A DNA stretch of 40,644 nt, taken from NCBI GenBank assembly GCA_013214025.1, contig JABSRN010000131.1, forward strand, positions 1 to 40,644. The letters are read 5' to 3'. The notes under the pieces were generated by a model. The model was given only the letters and a program-made list of their open reading frames with translations. It ran no database searches and had not been told where the DNA came from. Numbering within the stretch: the stretch's first letter is position 1; each line of letters begins with the position of its first letter. The translations under genes were made by a program, and so were the position numbers. This document shows, piece by piece, positions 8,374-16,996 of this stretch. The stretch is from Polyangiaceae bacterium. GTDB taxonomy: Bacteria; Myxococcota_A; Polyangia; Polyangiales; Polyangiaceae.

Positions 8374-9558
8374 ATGAAAACAGAGCCGGTCTACATCGCA
8401 AGCGCCACCCGAACTCCCCTGGGATCCCTGCAAGGAAGTCTGTCCTCCATGAGTGCGCCCAAGCTCGGCGCGGTGGCTATCGAAGCTGCCATGAAACGAG
8501 CTGGCCTGGATCCCGCGACCGTGGACCAAGTCTACATGGGCAACGTCCTGTCTGCCGGCGTCGGGCAAGCGCCAGCTCGCCAAGCGGCTGTGTTCGGCGG
8601 CGTTCCGAAGTCCGCCCCCTGTACGACCATCAGCAAGGTATGCGGCTCGGGCTTGGAAGCCGTCGTGATGGGTGCGCGCCAAGTTGCCCTGGGAGATTCA
8701 AATGTCGTTCTCACGGGGGGCATGGAGTCCATGTCCAACGTCCCCTACTACCTGCCAAAGGTTCGCACCGGTCTGCGAATGGGAGACAGCCAGGTCCAGG
8801 ACGGCATGATCCTCGATGGGCTGTGGGACCCGTACAACAAATTCCACATGGGATCGGCTGGAGAAATCTGCTGCCGGGAACACGATCTGACCCGCGCAGC
8901 GCAGGACGAATACGCAGCGGAGAGCTACCGCCGCGCGCGGGAAGCCCAAGCGGCCGGCAAGTTCAAGGCAGAAATCACTGCAGTGAACGTGCCCCAACGC
9001 CGAGGCGACGACCTGGTCGTGGCCGAGGACGAGGAACCGAATAGTGGCGACCCCTCCAAGTTCGGAAAGTTGCGCCCCGCCTTCGAGAAGGACGGCACCA
9101 TCACGGCCGCCAACGCTTCGACTATCAACGACGGAGCCGCTGCCGTCGTGCTGGCCAGCGAAGCCGCCGTGAAGGCCCAGAAGCTCACCCCCATCGCTCG
9201 CATCTTGGGCTGGGAGGGAGCCGCCCAGGAACCCGAGTGGTTCACCACCGCCCCGGTTAAGGCGATCGATCGGCTCATGGCGAAACTAAGCATGACCAAG
9301 TCGGATTTCGCTCTCTGGGAGATCAACGAGGCCTTTTCCTGCGTCGCGATGATTTGCAATCGCATGCTCGAGCTCGATCCGACAACGGTGAATGTCAACG
9401 GCGGTGCGGTCGCATTAGGACACCCCATCGGCGCCTCCGGCTGTCGCATCCTGGTGACACTGCTGTACGCCCTCGAACAGCGAAAGCTCCAGCGCGGAGT
9501 CGCCACGCTGTGCATCGGTGGCGGAGAAGCCGTCGCGGTGGCGGTCGAGCGACTTTGA
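8374..9558 (+). CDS. Acetyl-CoA acetyltransferase (thiolase II)
   Basis: A 394-residue biosynthetic-type thiolase, which condenses two acetyl-CoA to acetoacetyl-CoA or runs the reverse. All catalytic features are present: Cys90 in SKVCGSGLEAV, His350 in ALGHPIGASG, and Cys380 in LCIGGGEAVAV. INEAF precedes the His motif. Length matches PhbA/AtoB proteins. The ATG at 8374 follows TGAGGA at good spacing. It lies downstream of the alpha/beta hydrolase in the same direction. No phbB or phbC gene is nearby, so the pathway (ketogenesis, polyhydroxyalkanoate, mevalonate or leucine degradation) cannot be fixed from the window. Confidence 0.95.
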   Translation: MKTEPVYIASATRTPLGSLQGSLSSMSAPKLGAVAIEAAMKRAGLDPATVDQVYMGNVLSAGVGQAPARQAAVFGGVPKSAPCTTISKVCGSGLEAVVMGARQVALGDSNVVLTGGMESMSNVPYYLPKVRTGLRMGDSQVQDGMILDGLWDPYNKFHMGSAGEICCREHDLTRAAQDEYAAESYRRAREAQAAGKFKAEITAVNVPQRRGDDLVVAEDEEPNSGDPSKFGKLRPAFEKDGTITAANASTINDGAAAVVLASEAAVKAQKLTPIARILGWEGAAQEPEWFTTAPVKAIDRLMAKLSMTKSDFALWEINEAFSCVAMICNRMLELDPTTVNVNGGAVALGHPIGASGCRILVTLLYALEQRKLQRGVATLCIGGGEAVAVAVERL

Positions 9559-9670
9559 ACTCGACCGCCAGCTGACGCGTGTCCGATCCGGGCGCCGGTC
9601 GGTCAGGTCCGACGACCACGCTAAAAAGTCCGTGTTAATTGGCCGCATGCGGCACGCTGCGAGAGCCCGC

Positions 9671-9706
9671 ACGGCAGCGCCCGGCGGCACGGCAGCGCCC
9701 GGCGGC
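9671..9706 (+). repeat. Two tandem copies of an 18-bp GC-rich unit
   Basis: The unit ACGGCAGCGCCCGGCGGC occurs at 9671-9688 and again at 9689-9706. It lies in the 342-base non-coding gap between the thiolase and J-domain genes. Confidence 0.75.
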
Positions 9707-9708
9707 AC

Positions 9709-9728
9709 GGCACGGCCGGCGCCGTGCC
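9709..9728. terminator. GC hairpin after the second thiolase gene
   Basis: GGCACGGC (9709-9716), loop CGGC, then GCCGTGCC (9721-9728): a perfect 8-bp stem about 150 bases past the thiolase stop. No T-tract. A possible terminator or structured element next to the 18-bp tandem repeat. Confidence 0.35.
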
Positions 9729-9900
9729 ATGACAACACTCGCGCCCGGTAATTCGAGCCGGAACGCGTGTAGGGCATCGTGGGTGAGCGAGCCAACGGAA
9801 CACGCGAGAACGACGCTGAGAAACCACGCAGGGACACATAGCGCATTTAATCGAACGTAAATGTCACAGCCGCGCCTCAAGCCGGCTACACTCACACGGT

Positions 9901-10722
9901 ATGAGTAGCTCCACCGCAGCGGCCGAGTGGAGGGGGATCCGACCGACACCTATCGACGCGATCGATATTCGTAAGCTTCCGTTGAAACCCGAGGAAGCCT
10001 ATGTGTTGTCGCGTGCGGATGGCTTCCGGAGCGTCCTTGAGATTGCAAACGAGACTGGCATAGGCCCGGAAACCGTACGGGATTGTTTCGTGCGTCTGGC
10101 ACAACTCGGCGCCGTCGGATTCCCGATCTCGGGCGATCCCCAGAGCGGACTTCGAGATCTCGACGAAGGCGACTCTAGCTCACCACAACCGACTTCTCCC
10201 CGCCCGCCGCCGTCCGCGACCGCTTCGAGCGACCGCGGCAGGATCTGCCGTGACGAACCCGATGACGGCCCGACCGCGTCCTCTGCGGGGGGGCAGCACG
10301 CGCCGCTGGGTTCGTCCCCATCTGCTGTCTCGGAATCCGTAGCGATCAATTCCGACCTCGCCGCGATGAAGCGGGAACGCTGCATCGATTTGTCGGCTTT
10401 GGCTGAAGAAGTCGACTTGAACGAGCACATCAAGCGCACGATTCTCGAACTCCAGACGCGTTTGGACTTGCTCGACCACTACGAAGTCCTGGGTGTGCCT
10501 CGCAGCGCCAGCGCCAAGGAAATCTCCAAGCGTTACTACGACGCCGTGCACATGTTTCATCCTGACCGCTACTACGGCAAGGATCTAGGCAGCTTCGCGG
10601 GGCGCATGGCCCAGGTGTTTCAGCGAGTTTGCGAAGCCTACGAAGTCATCGGGCGCCGACGACCCCGCAGCGAGTACGATGGCGAAGTCGCCGAACGCCA
10701 ATCACGTACGACTCTGGTGTAG
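9901..10722 (+). CDS. J-domain (DnaJ-like) protein with N-terminal helical domain
   Basis: A 273-residue protein. The C-terminal J domain (about 188-262) starts with DHYEVLGVPRSASAKEISK and holds the HPD motif (220-222), which is needed to stimulate a DnaK ATPase; the family's helix IV follows. There is no Gly/Phe region, zinc domain or substrate domain, so this is a class C J protein. Residues 15-75 form a compact helical region (YVLSRADGFRSVLEIA) resembling the winged-helix-like N-terminal domain of regulatory myxobacterial proteins. A Ser/Pro-rich linker (about 90-150) joins them. Cytoplasmic. It probably recruits Hsp70 to a specific partner. No good ribosome site is visible before the ATG at 9901. 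Confidence 0.88.
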   Translation: MSSSTAAAEWRGIRPTPIDAIDIRKLPLKPEEAYVLSRADGFRSVLEIANETGIGPETVRDCFVRLAQLGAVGFPISGDPQSGLRDLDEGDSSSPQPTSPRPPPSATASSDRGRICRDEPDDGPTASSAGGQHAPLGSSPSAVSESVAINSDLAAMKRERCIDLSALAEEVDLNEHIKRTILELQTRLDLLDHYEVLGVPRSASAKEISKRYYDAVHMFHPDRYYGKDLGSFAGRMAQVFQRVCEAYEVIGRRRPRSEYDGEVAERQSRTTLV

Positions 10723-10759
10723 ACGCGCCCGGCGTAACCCTCACCCGCGCCAGCTGTCG

Positions 10760-11909
10760 TCAGCCAGCAACGCGGTCCAGACACTCATCAGGGGACAGCC
10801 ACTGGCGTTCTGCGCAACGTTGCCAAATTTGCGCCACTCGATGCTCGAGTACATGAGCCCTAGTCACCTCTTCGTAGCCGGCTTGCGCTACTTCATCGAG
10901 CAGCTCCGGCTCTTCCAGCGATTCACCGACCCGGTCCGACAACGCCACCGGATGGATTCCGTTAACACCACCGACCGGGTCGCCGCGATATCGAAGACGC
11001 GTATGGTGATGATTTCTCGTTGATACATGCGCGGGATATCCAGATTCAGTCGAGTCCCCGCATAGATGCGCGGGAGCTGATCGCCGTGGGAAGCGAGGGC
11101 ACGAACGTCCTTCGCCACTCCCCGCCAGCCATCTTCGCCGTAGACAACAATGCCCTGACCAGCCAGCTGCCTAATGCAGTCAAGGCGGTGCATACACGCG
11201 ACATGTCCGTTCAACAACTCGATGAACTCGTCCCGCCGTTCCAGAGCTGGCTCCGGCAACCAGTCCGAAAGCTCAGCGGTTTTTGAGAGCCCCACGAAGT
11301 CCGGCTCGTCCCGGGTCACCGACTTCTTCGAACCACTCCGCCACCCAGATGCATAACGGGTTGTCTGCCCCGCATTGTTTCAGCGCCTGAGCTAAGCGCT
11401 CCGGCTCCGTTACCATCGAGCCCCCCCCACAAAGCTGAGTTCCGCACCTTCGCCGCCCTGACGCTCAGACTAGCTGATGGGCACTCGGCGGTCCGACGCC
11501 GCCGCCAATGGTAAATATTCGGCGCCCGGCAATCCCGCCCGGATCAGGCGCTGGACCATCGCGCGATGATGCGCGTAAACGAGGCAGAGTTCCGTACGGG
11601 TGCCCGGCATCAGCGTCCAGCGCTCCTTAGGCAGCGGTCGAGGGTCCAACTGACGTAGGAGAGGCCCATGTAACCGCAGAGGGCGGCTATGGGAGGTGCG
11701 AAGTTCATTGAGAACACGACGTGGGGCTTGAGCGCGACCACGGCTTGACGAAACGACTGGACTGACAGGCACGACGGCTCGATCCGATCTACCCACGCAC
11801 CACGCGCGCGCGAAAGCGGACAACGACGTTGTCGAGCAGTAGATGATATTTCAGCGCAAGAATTCGACTGGTCACAGTTTCTTAATAGGAAGGTTCTCCC
11901 CCTAGTCAA
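10760..11909 (-). pseudogene. Decayed CgeB-like glycosyltransferase gene (DUF3880/glycosyltransferase type)
   Basis: Conserved pieces of one protein lie in order on the minus strand but in changing frames: VVALKPHVVFSMNFAPPIAA (about 11670-11740), a switch near 11640 to RTELCLVYAHHRAMVQRLI and EYLPLAAASD up to a stop at 11472-11474, then ELSFVGG and SMVTEPERLAQALK either side of a run of eight C, a further shift near 11310 to DEPDFVGL, GIVVYGEDGW, LPRIYAGTRLNLDI and RVFDIAATRSVVLTE, and a last shift near 10950 to AGYEEVTRAHVLEHRVAQIW. The order and motifs match CgeB-like (spore maturation) glycosyltransferases, where the RVFDI segment precedes a C-terminal AG...HT..HR motif. At least four frame changes and a stop make a functional gene unlikely; some sequence missing before the last segment suggests a deletion. 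Confidence 0.75.
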
Positions 11910-11919
11910 AACGACTAGG
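11901..11919. promoter_or_regulatory. Inverted repeat CCTAGTC-N5-GACTAGG upstream of the EAL gene
   Basis: A perfect 7-bp inverted repeat spaced by AAAAC, at the 5' end of the decayed CgeB gene and 236 bases before the EAL gene start. Operator-like in shape; the regulator is unknown. Confidence 0.4.
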
Positions 11920-12045
11920 ATCTCGGTAGAGCTAAGACGCCAAAGAGAGCAATCACGCTACAGCGTCATTGTTGAACGCCCCAGACAGCTCATTCCGTCC
12001 GAAAGATACCACGCCCCGCCAGCCAATTCCGTGCTGTAATATAGC

Positions 12046-12079
12046 GACCTACACACCGACCTACACACCGACCTACACA
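12046..12079 (+). repeat. Tandem 12-bp repeat in the leader of the EAL gene
   Basis: GACCTACACACC is repeated almost three times in tandem. If the upstream ATG at 11969 were used it would encode a TYTP repeat, but I read the region as leader because a better start lies at 12155. Confidence 0.7.
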
Positions 12080-12118
12080 TTGCCCGCGGATGGAGGCTTT
12101 CCTGGCCGCTGGCTTCAT

Positions 12119-12137
12119 GGCAGCTTCAGAAGCTGCC
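12119..12137 (+). repeat. Hairpin just before the EAL gene start
   Basis: GGCAGCTT (12119-12126), loop CAG, then AAGCTGCC (12130-12137). It ends four bases before the GGAAG ribosome site at 12141, so folding could affect translation. Confidence 0.45.
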
Positions 12138-12154
12138 CTCGGAAGATCTCCTCT

Positions 12155-13846
12155 GTGACCCGCGTCCTTCTCTGCATTAATAACGCCGAAGACCTCCTGC
12201 TAACCGCCGCGTTCCTCGATGAGGCGAGCGTCGGCGCCTACGTTGTGGAGAGTGAAGGCACCTACGACCGCGCGAAAAGCGCGATGACTGACGGCTCCTA
12301 CGATATCTTCATGGTCGACGAAAGCTTCGCCGACGGCCGGGGCCTCACGCTGTTGCGAGAAGTCCGCCTGGAGGGGCCCCGGGGTCCCATCATCCTGCTG
12401 ACCTCCCGCAACGCCCATGATTTTGAGGCTATGGCAATCCGCGACGGCGCGGCAGATGTGCTCCTTCGTAAGGAAATCACAGCGCTGAGCCTCGAGCGAG
12501 CTCTGCGCCACGCACTGCTGCGAACTAGTCAACATCCCACCGCCGTCCTGAATCAGGACAGTCCCGAATCTGTTCGCAAGACGGTCGAGGGTTGTCTCGC
12601 ACGGCTACGCAGATCGCCACTCGGCCTGGCGCTCGTCAACATACACATCGAAGACTCCTCGGGCGCGTCCGTAGACTCGGGCGTGGGGCAGCGCGCCGTT
12701 CGAGACCGTTTGCAGAGTTGTTTGCGGGAGGGGGACCTGCTTATCCCCGTCCGAGACAATTTCTTAGTTCTCGTTGAAGACGCCGAACCCGGCCCCATCG
12801 CAGCACAGATATCCCATCACGTACTCGATGCCATGGCGTCCCCCTTGTCCGTCCGGAACAAGACGGTACCGATGTGCACAAGCATCGGCATTTGCCTCTT
12901 TCCAGAAGACGGAGACGAAGCCGAGGAACTCCTCTACAACACCAGCATCACGGTGAGAGATGCCCGAGCGAGCGGCAGGAACAAGTTTCAATTTCGTTCG
13001 ACACCGATGAACGATTTGGCAAAACGCCGCCGTGCCCTCGCCCTGGCACTGGACGGCGCAGCGGAGCGTGGAGAATTCACGCTCCACTACCAACCCCAGC
13101 TCGATATGACCAACGGGGACCTCGTGGGTGCAGAAGCCCTGATTCGCTGGGAGTGCGAACACCTCGGACGCGTGAGTCCCGGAGAATTCATTCCTATCCT
13201 CGAGAGCAGCGAAGGCATCAATTCGGTCACCCACTGGGTCACAGATACGGCGGCACAGCAGGCCCGCCAGTGGGAAGACAGGGGCATGCCTCTGGTGGTC
13301 AGCGTCAATATTTCCGCCCGCCAGTTCGAGGAAGACGACGTCGAAGGCATGGTGAACCGCGCGCTGAAGGCTGCGGGGCTCTCCGCCAAACGGCTGGGCA
13401 TCGAGTTGACCGAGGGACTGTTGATTCGCAGTACCCCTGAGATCCGTACTTGCCTGACCAACTTACGCAACGCGGGGATCAAGGTGAGCGTCGACGATTT
13501 TGGCACCGGTTACGCATCCCTCGCCTACGTCAAGAAATTCCCCATGGACACGATCAAAATCGACCGGGAGTTCGTCTGCGGTCTGCCCGTCGACACCGAG
13601 AACGCAGCCATCTGTAACTCGATTGTCGCGCTGGCTCACAGCTTAGGAATGTCCGTGGTCGCCGAGGGGGTCGAAACCGAAGGAGAAGAAGAGTTTCTCC
13701 GCAGCATCAATTGCAATACCGTTCAAGGCTTCTTGCGCGGAAGGCCTATGCCGCCGGAGCAGTTCGAAGCATGGGCTAAAGAACGGGAACGCGCCGCCAC
13801 CCCTGTCAAGAAGCGACACGATAGCGGCCGAGTCAAACGCGCGTAG
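12155..13846 (+). CDS. Receiver / degenerate GGDEF / EAL cyclic-di-GMP phosphodiesterase
   Basis: A 563-residue signalling protein. Residues 1-120 are a receiver domain with a candidate phospho-acceptor Asp55 (MVDESF) and Lys106 (LLRKE). Residues about 140-285 align with a GGDEF domain, but the signature is lost (VRDNFLVL), so it should not make c-di-GMP. Residues about 295-545 are an EAL domain with its key motifs: EALIRW (327-332), NISARQF, ELTEG, DDFGTGYASL, KIDREFV and AEGVET, so hydrolysis of c-di-GMP is expected. I chose the GTG at 12155 because GGAAG precedes it and the receiver domain starts there; the upstream open frame to 11969 is low complexity and repeat-rich. It ends one base before the convergent amidase gene. 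Confidence 0.9.
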   Translation: MTRVLLCINNAEDLLLTAAFLDEASVGAYVVESEGTYDRAKSAMTDGSYDIFMVDESFADGRGLTLLREVRLEGPRGPIILLTSRNAHDFEAMAIRDGAADVLLRKEITALSLERALRHALLRTSQHPTAVLNQDSPESVRKTVEGCLARLRRSPLGLALVNIHIEDSSGASVDSGVGQRAVRDRLQSCLREGDLLIPVRDNFLVLVEDAEPGPIAAQISHHVLDAMASPLSVRNKTVPMCTSIGICLFPEDGDEAEELLYNTSITVRDARASGRNKFQFRSTPMNDLAKRRRALALALDGAAERGEFTLHYQPQLDMTNGDLVGAEALIRWECEHLGRVSPGEFIPILESSEGINSVTHWVTDTAAQQARQWEDRGMPLVVSVNISARQFEEDDVEGMVNRALKAAGLSAKRLGIELTEGLLIRSTPEIRTCLTNLRNAGIKVSVDDFGTGYASLAYVKKFPMDTIKIDREFVCGLPVDTENAAICNSIVALAHSLGMSVVAEGVETEGEEEFLRSINCNTVQGFLRGRPMPPEQFEAWAKERERAATPVKKRHDSGRVKRA

Positions 13847-13847
13847 T

Positions 13848-15329
13848 TCAGCGAAGGGGCGCCGGTGGACGACGGTGCATCCACGACCGAGCCTCTTCGA
13901 GCTGAAACGCGAGCTGAAACAGCGTTGCCTCATCACCAAAGCGACCGGTAAACATGGTGCCGATGGGTAGGCCGGCCTCATTCCACACCAGGGGCACGTT
14001 CATTGCCGGCTGCCCCGTGATGTTCGCTACCGGGGTGAACGGAATAAACTCAAACACCTTCGATGCGACGGATTCCACGACTGCCGGGATGCGGAGCACA
14101 CGGCGGAGCTTTCGTTTGGCCACCATCCGATGCATTCGTTTTTCAAATCCCTGGGACCGGAATCTGCCGTGGGGGACGGGGGGAGAACCCAGAGTAGGTG
14201 TCAGCAACACGTCATAGGGCTCGTAGAAGCGCAACACCTCCCGAGCTCGGGCTTGCAGCTCCACGTGAGCTGCTATGGCTTGGGCACCGGTGGTGGCTTC
14301 TCCCAGAAAACGCAACAGCCATGTCGCCGGCTCCAGGTCTTCGAAGGAGGCACTCCGGCCGATCTTTCGCTCCGCTAGCGCTAACTCCGCCGCCACAGAC
14401 GCGCCACTCACCGTTACATAATCGCGCGCAAAACTCTGAGCGTCCATCACTGGTCGAGCTTCTTCGACGTGATGGCCAAGACTCTCGCAAAGTGATGCCA
14501 CCTCTTCGACAGCACGGCGACAATCCGCATGGGGCGTCCCCGGTAACAAGGGCTCCGTGGTGAAGGCGATGCGCAAGGGACGCAGTGTCTGATGCATCTC
14601 AGAGGCGTAAGGCCGGGCTAAGGGCGGGGCGTGGTAGAGCGAGGTCAGCTCCGGTCCTTCCGTGGCGTCTAGGGCCACGGCACTATCCCGAACGCTCCGG
14701 GAGATGACGTGTTCGACCATCCTCCCCAACCAACGCTCGCTGGCCTCGGGGCCCTGAGGAGTGCGAGCGCGGGTCGGCTTGAGTCCAAACAACCCACAAC
14801 AGGCGGCCGGGATCCGAATAGATCCCCCACCGTCACTGGCGTGAGCCATCGGCACCATTCCGCTCGCCACGGCTGCCGCAGCGCCTCCGCTACTCCCGCC
14901 CGCCGTGAGACGGAGATCCCATGGGTTTTTCGTCGGACCGTGGAGCACGGGTTCGGTGGCCGCCATCAGTCCGAACTCCGGCGAATTGCTGCGACCGATC
15001 ATTACCAGGCCCGCTTCCAATAGCCGGTTCACTAATTCCGAGTCGGCGCCACAGCGGTAATCCTGGTACAAACGACTCCCCATGCTGAGTGGGGTTCCGA
15101 ACAGTGCTCCGTGCAAGTCCTTCAGCAAGAACGGCACACCAGCGAAGGGCCCTTCCGAGTTCGTGCGCTCGATAGGCGGGTCGAACTGATGGACAACGGC
15201 GTTCAATTCCGCGTCAAGAGCGGCGATCGCCGAGGTAGCGGACTGCCACAGCTCCACCCGCGAAACTTCTTTGGCCGCGACCAGCTCCGCGAGACCGGTC
15301 GCATCGAACTGAGCATAGTCCGGCAGCAT
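13848..15329 (-). CDS. Amidase-signature family hydrolase
   Basis: A 493-residue amidase of the Ser-cisSer-Lys type. The triad is visible: Lys70 in LLKDLHG, the cis-Ser146 in TAGGSSGGAAAA, and the nucleophile Ser170 in DGGGSIRIPA, with the 24-residue Ser-Ser spacing usual for the family. The fold covers residues 20-490 and TPTLGSPPVPHG is typical of the C-terminal half. Cytoplasmic; substrate unknown. It is unlikely to be GatA, since no gatB or gatC lies nearby. The ATG at 15329 was chosen because the upstream frame (to 15578) has no family sequence and overlaps the divergent gene. Convergent with the EAL gene. Confidence 0.9.
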   Translation of the reverse strand: MLPDYAQFDATGLAELVAAKEVSRVELWQSATSAIAALDAELNAVVHQFDPPIERTNSEGPFAGVPFLLKDLHGALFGTPLSMGSRLYQDYRCGADSELVNRLLEAGLVMIGRSNSPEFGLMAATEPVLHGPTKNPWDLRLTAGGSSGGAAAAVASGMVPMAHASDGGGSIRIPAACCGLFGLKPTRARTPQGPEASERWLGRMVEHVISRSVRDSAVALDATEGPELTSLYHAPPLARPYASEMHQTLRPLRIAFTTEPLLPGTPHADCRRAVEEVASLCESLGHHVEEARPVMDAQSFARDYVTVSGASVAAELALAERKIGRSASFEDLEPATWLLRFLGEATTGAQAIAAHVELQARAREVLRFYEPYDVLLTPTLGSPPVPHGRFRSQGFEKRMHRMVAKRKLRRVLRIPAVVESVASKVFEFIPFTPVANITGQPAMNVPLVWNEAGLPIGTMFTGRFGDEATLFQLAFQLEEARSWMHRRPPAPLR

Positions 15330-15358
15330 CGGCCGGTCATAGCACCACTGCGCGGTTT

Positions 15359-15387
15359 CCAGTGTTCGCAGATTCCAGTGTTCGCAG
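15359..15387. repeat. 13-bp direct repeat between divergent genes
   Basis: CCAGTGTTCGCAG at 15359-15371 and again at 15375-15387, separated by ATT. The 16-base period puts both in the shared control region of the amidase and secreted-protein genes; it may be a regulator site. Confidence 0.55.
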
Positions 15388-15477
15388 GTGGCAGCGCGAG
15401 CCCCCGAGATAATCAACGAGCGCAGCTCTCTGCCCCGCGCTAAAGTGAGGCTTCTTTCCCTTGATTCCCGAGCCCTC

Positions 15478-16965
15478 GTGACCATCCGGTTCTCTTTCTG
15501 TCTCGCCGCCAGCCTGATCGCCGGCGCCACATTCTCCTGCACACCCAACAAGCCGATCCGGGAACGCTCCTCAATCACCGACGTGGACGGCGGATTCGAC
15601 GCGGCCAGTCCTCAACGGCTGCCGGCAGTCCAGATCCCTTGCGAAGAAATAGTGGGCAGCGCCGCGAGCGCCGATCTTGCGTGCGAGCCAATCGCCATTC
15701 TGCCCAGCAACGGGCTAGCCGTCGGCAACACGACGGGGCTCGGCAACCGATATAGTTCCTCTTGCGGCGGCGAGAACGGTGCGGATCAAGTCTACCAACT
15801 AGCTCTCCCCGGCGACATGGTGGAGCTGCTTCTGGAAGTCACCGCCAGCAGTTTCAACCCAGTGATTCACGTCTACGGCGACGAAGGCTGCGGCCCGCCG
15901 TCCCTATTCGGCTGTGGCGCAGCTCTGTCGGAATCAGCCAGTGTAGTATTGCACAACGTCTCTACGCCAAGCATTCACATCATCGTGGACGGTGCCGGCA
16001 GTGCGGGCGCCTACGATCTGCAAGCGACGGGAGTTATTGCCGCGGGTCAAAGTTGTATCCCTGACTCTCAAACTTTCACCTGCGAATTTGGAACCTGTTC
16101 CGGCCGAGAGTTCCCCACCTGCCCGGGCATTTTGGACTGCGCGGACGGTATCGATGTGGACAACGACGGCTCGGTCGACGAAGACGCTGCTAGCTGCGTC
16201 TCGCCCCCCACTGTGAACTGCACGGCGGACCAAACTCTCGACGTACTCGCTTCAGCGACGCTCGTGGGGACTGACTCAAACGCCCCCGACCGCCCTCGGG
16301 GGCGCTGGACGCTTGAGCAATCCCCATCGGGCGCCACCAGTCGACCAGGCAGCTCTCCCGACGAGCTGCTTTTGGACGACCGCCTCGCCGGGCTCTATCG
16401 CGCACGCTACACGGTGATCGATGACGCCCGCCAAGCGGTAGCTTGCGAGAGCACCGTAACCAACCTGATCAGCGACGTTTTTCGAGTAGAACTCTTGTGG
16501 AACGTCACGGTGCCAGAGCAGGCCGACCCCAGCGACGTGGATTTGCACTTACTGCACCCGAACGCCACGGTGTGGGGGGACAATCTCGATTGCCATTGGG
16601 CCAATGGATTTCCCAACTGGGACGGTCCCGATCAAACCGACGATCCGCGACTCGACATCGACGACGTGGAAGGTCGGGGCCCGGAAAACATAAATATTCT
16701 GAACCCGGTCCACGGCGAGCCCTACCGGGTCGGCGTGCACTACTTCTTCGAAGACGGTTTCGGAGCCTCTCAGGTGGAGGTGCGCATCTTCTGTGGTGGC
16801 AATCTGGCGGCTAGTTTTGGACCGGTCCGAATGGGTCAAGACGACCTCTGGCGAGTCGCAGACGTAACCTTCGACGCCGACGGCTGTTCGGTGGTTCCCA
16901 TCGAAAGCGGAGGCTGCGCCTACTCGGTTTCCAGACGATCCGGACTGTGGGATCAGCCGCGCTAG
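15478..16965 (+). CDS. Secreted PPC-like protein with Asp-rich calcium-binding-type C-terminal domain
   Basis: A 495-residue exported protein, not assigned to an enzyme family. The GTG at 15478 is followed by a signal-like N-terminus (FCLAASLIAGATFSCTP); Cys20 could be a lipidation site but the lipobox is weak. Residues about 90-180 resemble a PPC (pre-peptidase C-terminal) domain. Next come a Cys-rich part with CADGIDVDNDGSVDEDAASC, a MopE-like or EF-loop-like Asp motif, and a domain with VDLHLLHP, DCHW and a DDPRLDIDDVEG...GPENI block, a pattern I recognise from myxobacterial secreted proteins. The many Asp residues suggest calcium binding. Probably surface exposed. An upstream open frame to 15388 is less likely to be used. 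Confidence 0.75.
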   Translation: MTIRFSFCLAASLIAGATFSCTPNKPIRERSSITDVDGGFDAASPQRLPAVQIPCEEIVGSAASADLACEPIAILPSNGLAVGNTTGLGNRYSSSCGGENGADQVYQLALPGDMVELLLEVTASSFNPVIHVYGDEGCGPPSLFGCGAALSESASVVLHNVSTPSIHIIVDGAGSAGAYDLQATGVIAAGQSCIPDSQTFTCEFGTCSGREFPTCPGILDCADGIDVDNDGSVDEDAASCVSPPTVNCTADQTLDVLASATLVGTDSNAPDRPRGRWTLEQSPSGATSRPGSSPDELLLDDRLAGLYRARYTVIDDARQAVACESTVTNLISDVFRVELLWNVTVPEQADPSDVDLHLLHPNATVWGDNLDCHWANGFPNWDGPDQTDDPRLDIDDVEGRGPENINILNPVHGEPYRVGVHYFFEDGFGASQVEVRIFCGGNLAASFGPVRMGQDDLWRVADVTFDADGCSVVPIESGGCAYSVSRRSGLWDQPR

Positions 16966-16974
16966 GCCACCACC

Positions 16975-16990
16975 CTCCGAAATCTCGGAG
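16975..16990. terminator. Small hairpin between convergent genes
   Basis: CTCCGA, loop AATC, TCGGAG: a 6-bp perfect stem in the 31-base gap between the secreted-protein gene and topA. The position suits a two-way terminator but there is no T-tract. Confidence 0.4.
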
Positions 16991-16996
16991 CCGGAT

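Noticed and set aside
10740-11950. Several separate small genes in this stretch
   Set aside because: The fragments join in order into one CgeB-like protein across frames, so a single decayed gene is simpler.
11969-12154. Upstream extension of the EAL protein with a TYTP repeat
   Set aside because: It comes from a 12-bp tandem repeat, lacks structure, and a GTG with a ribosome site lies exactly at the receiver domain start.
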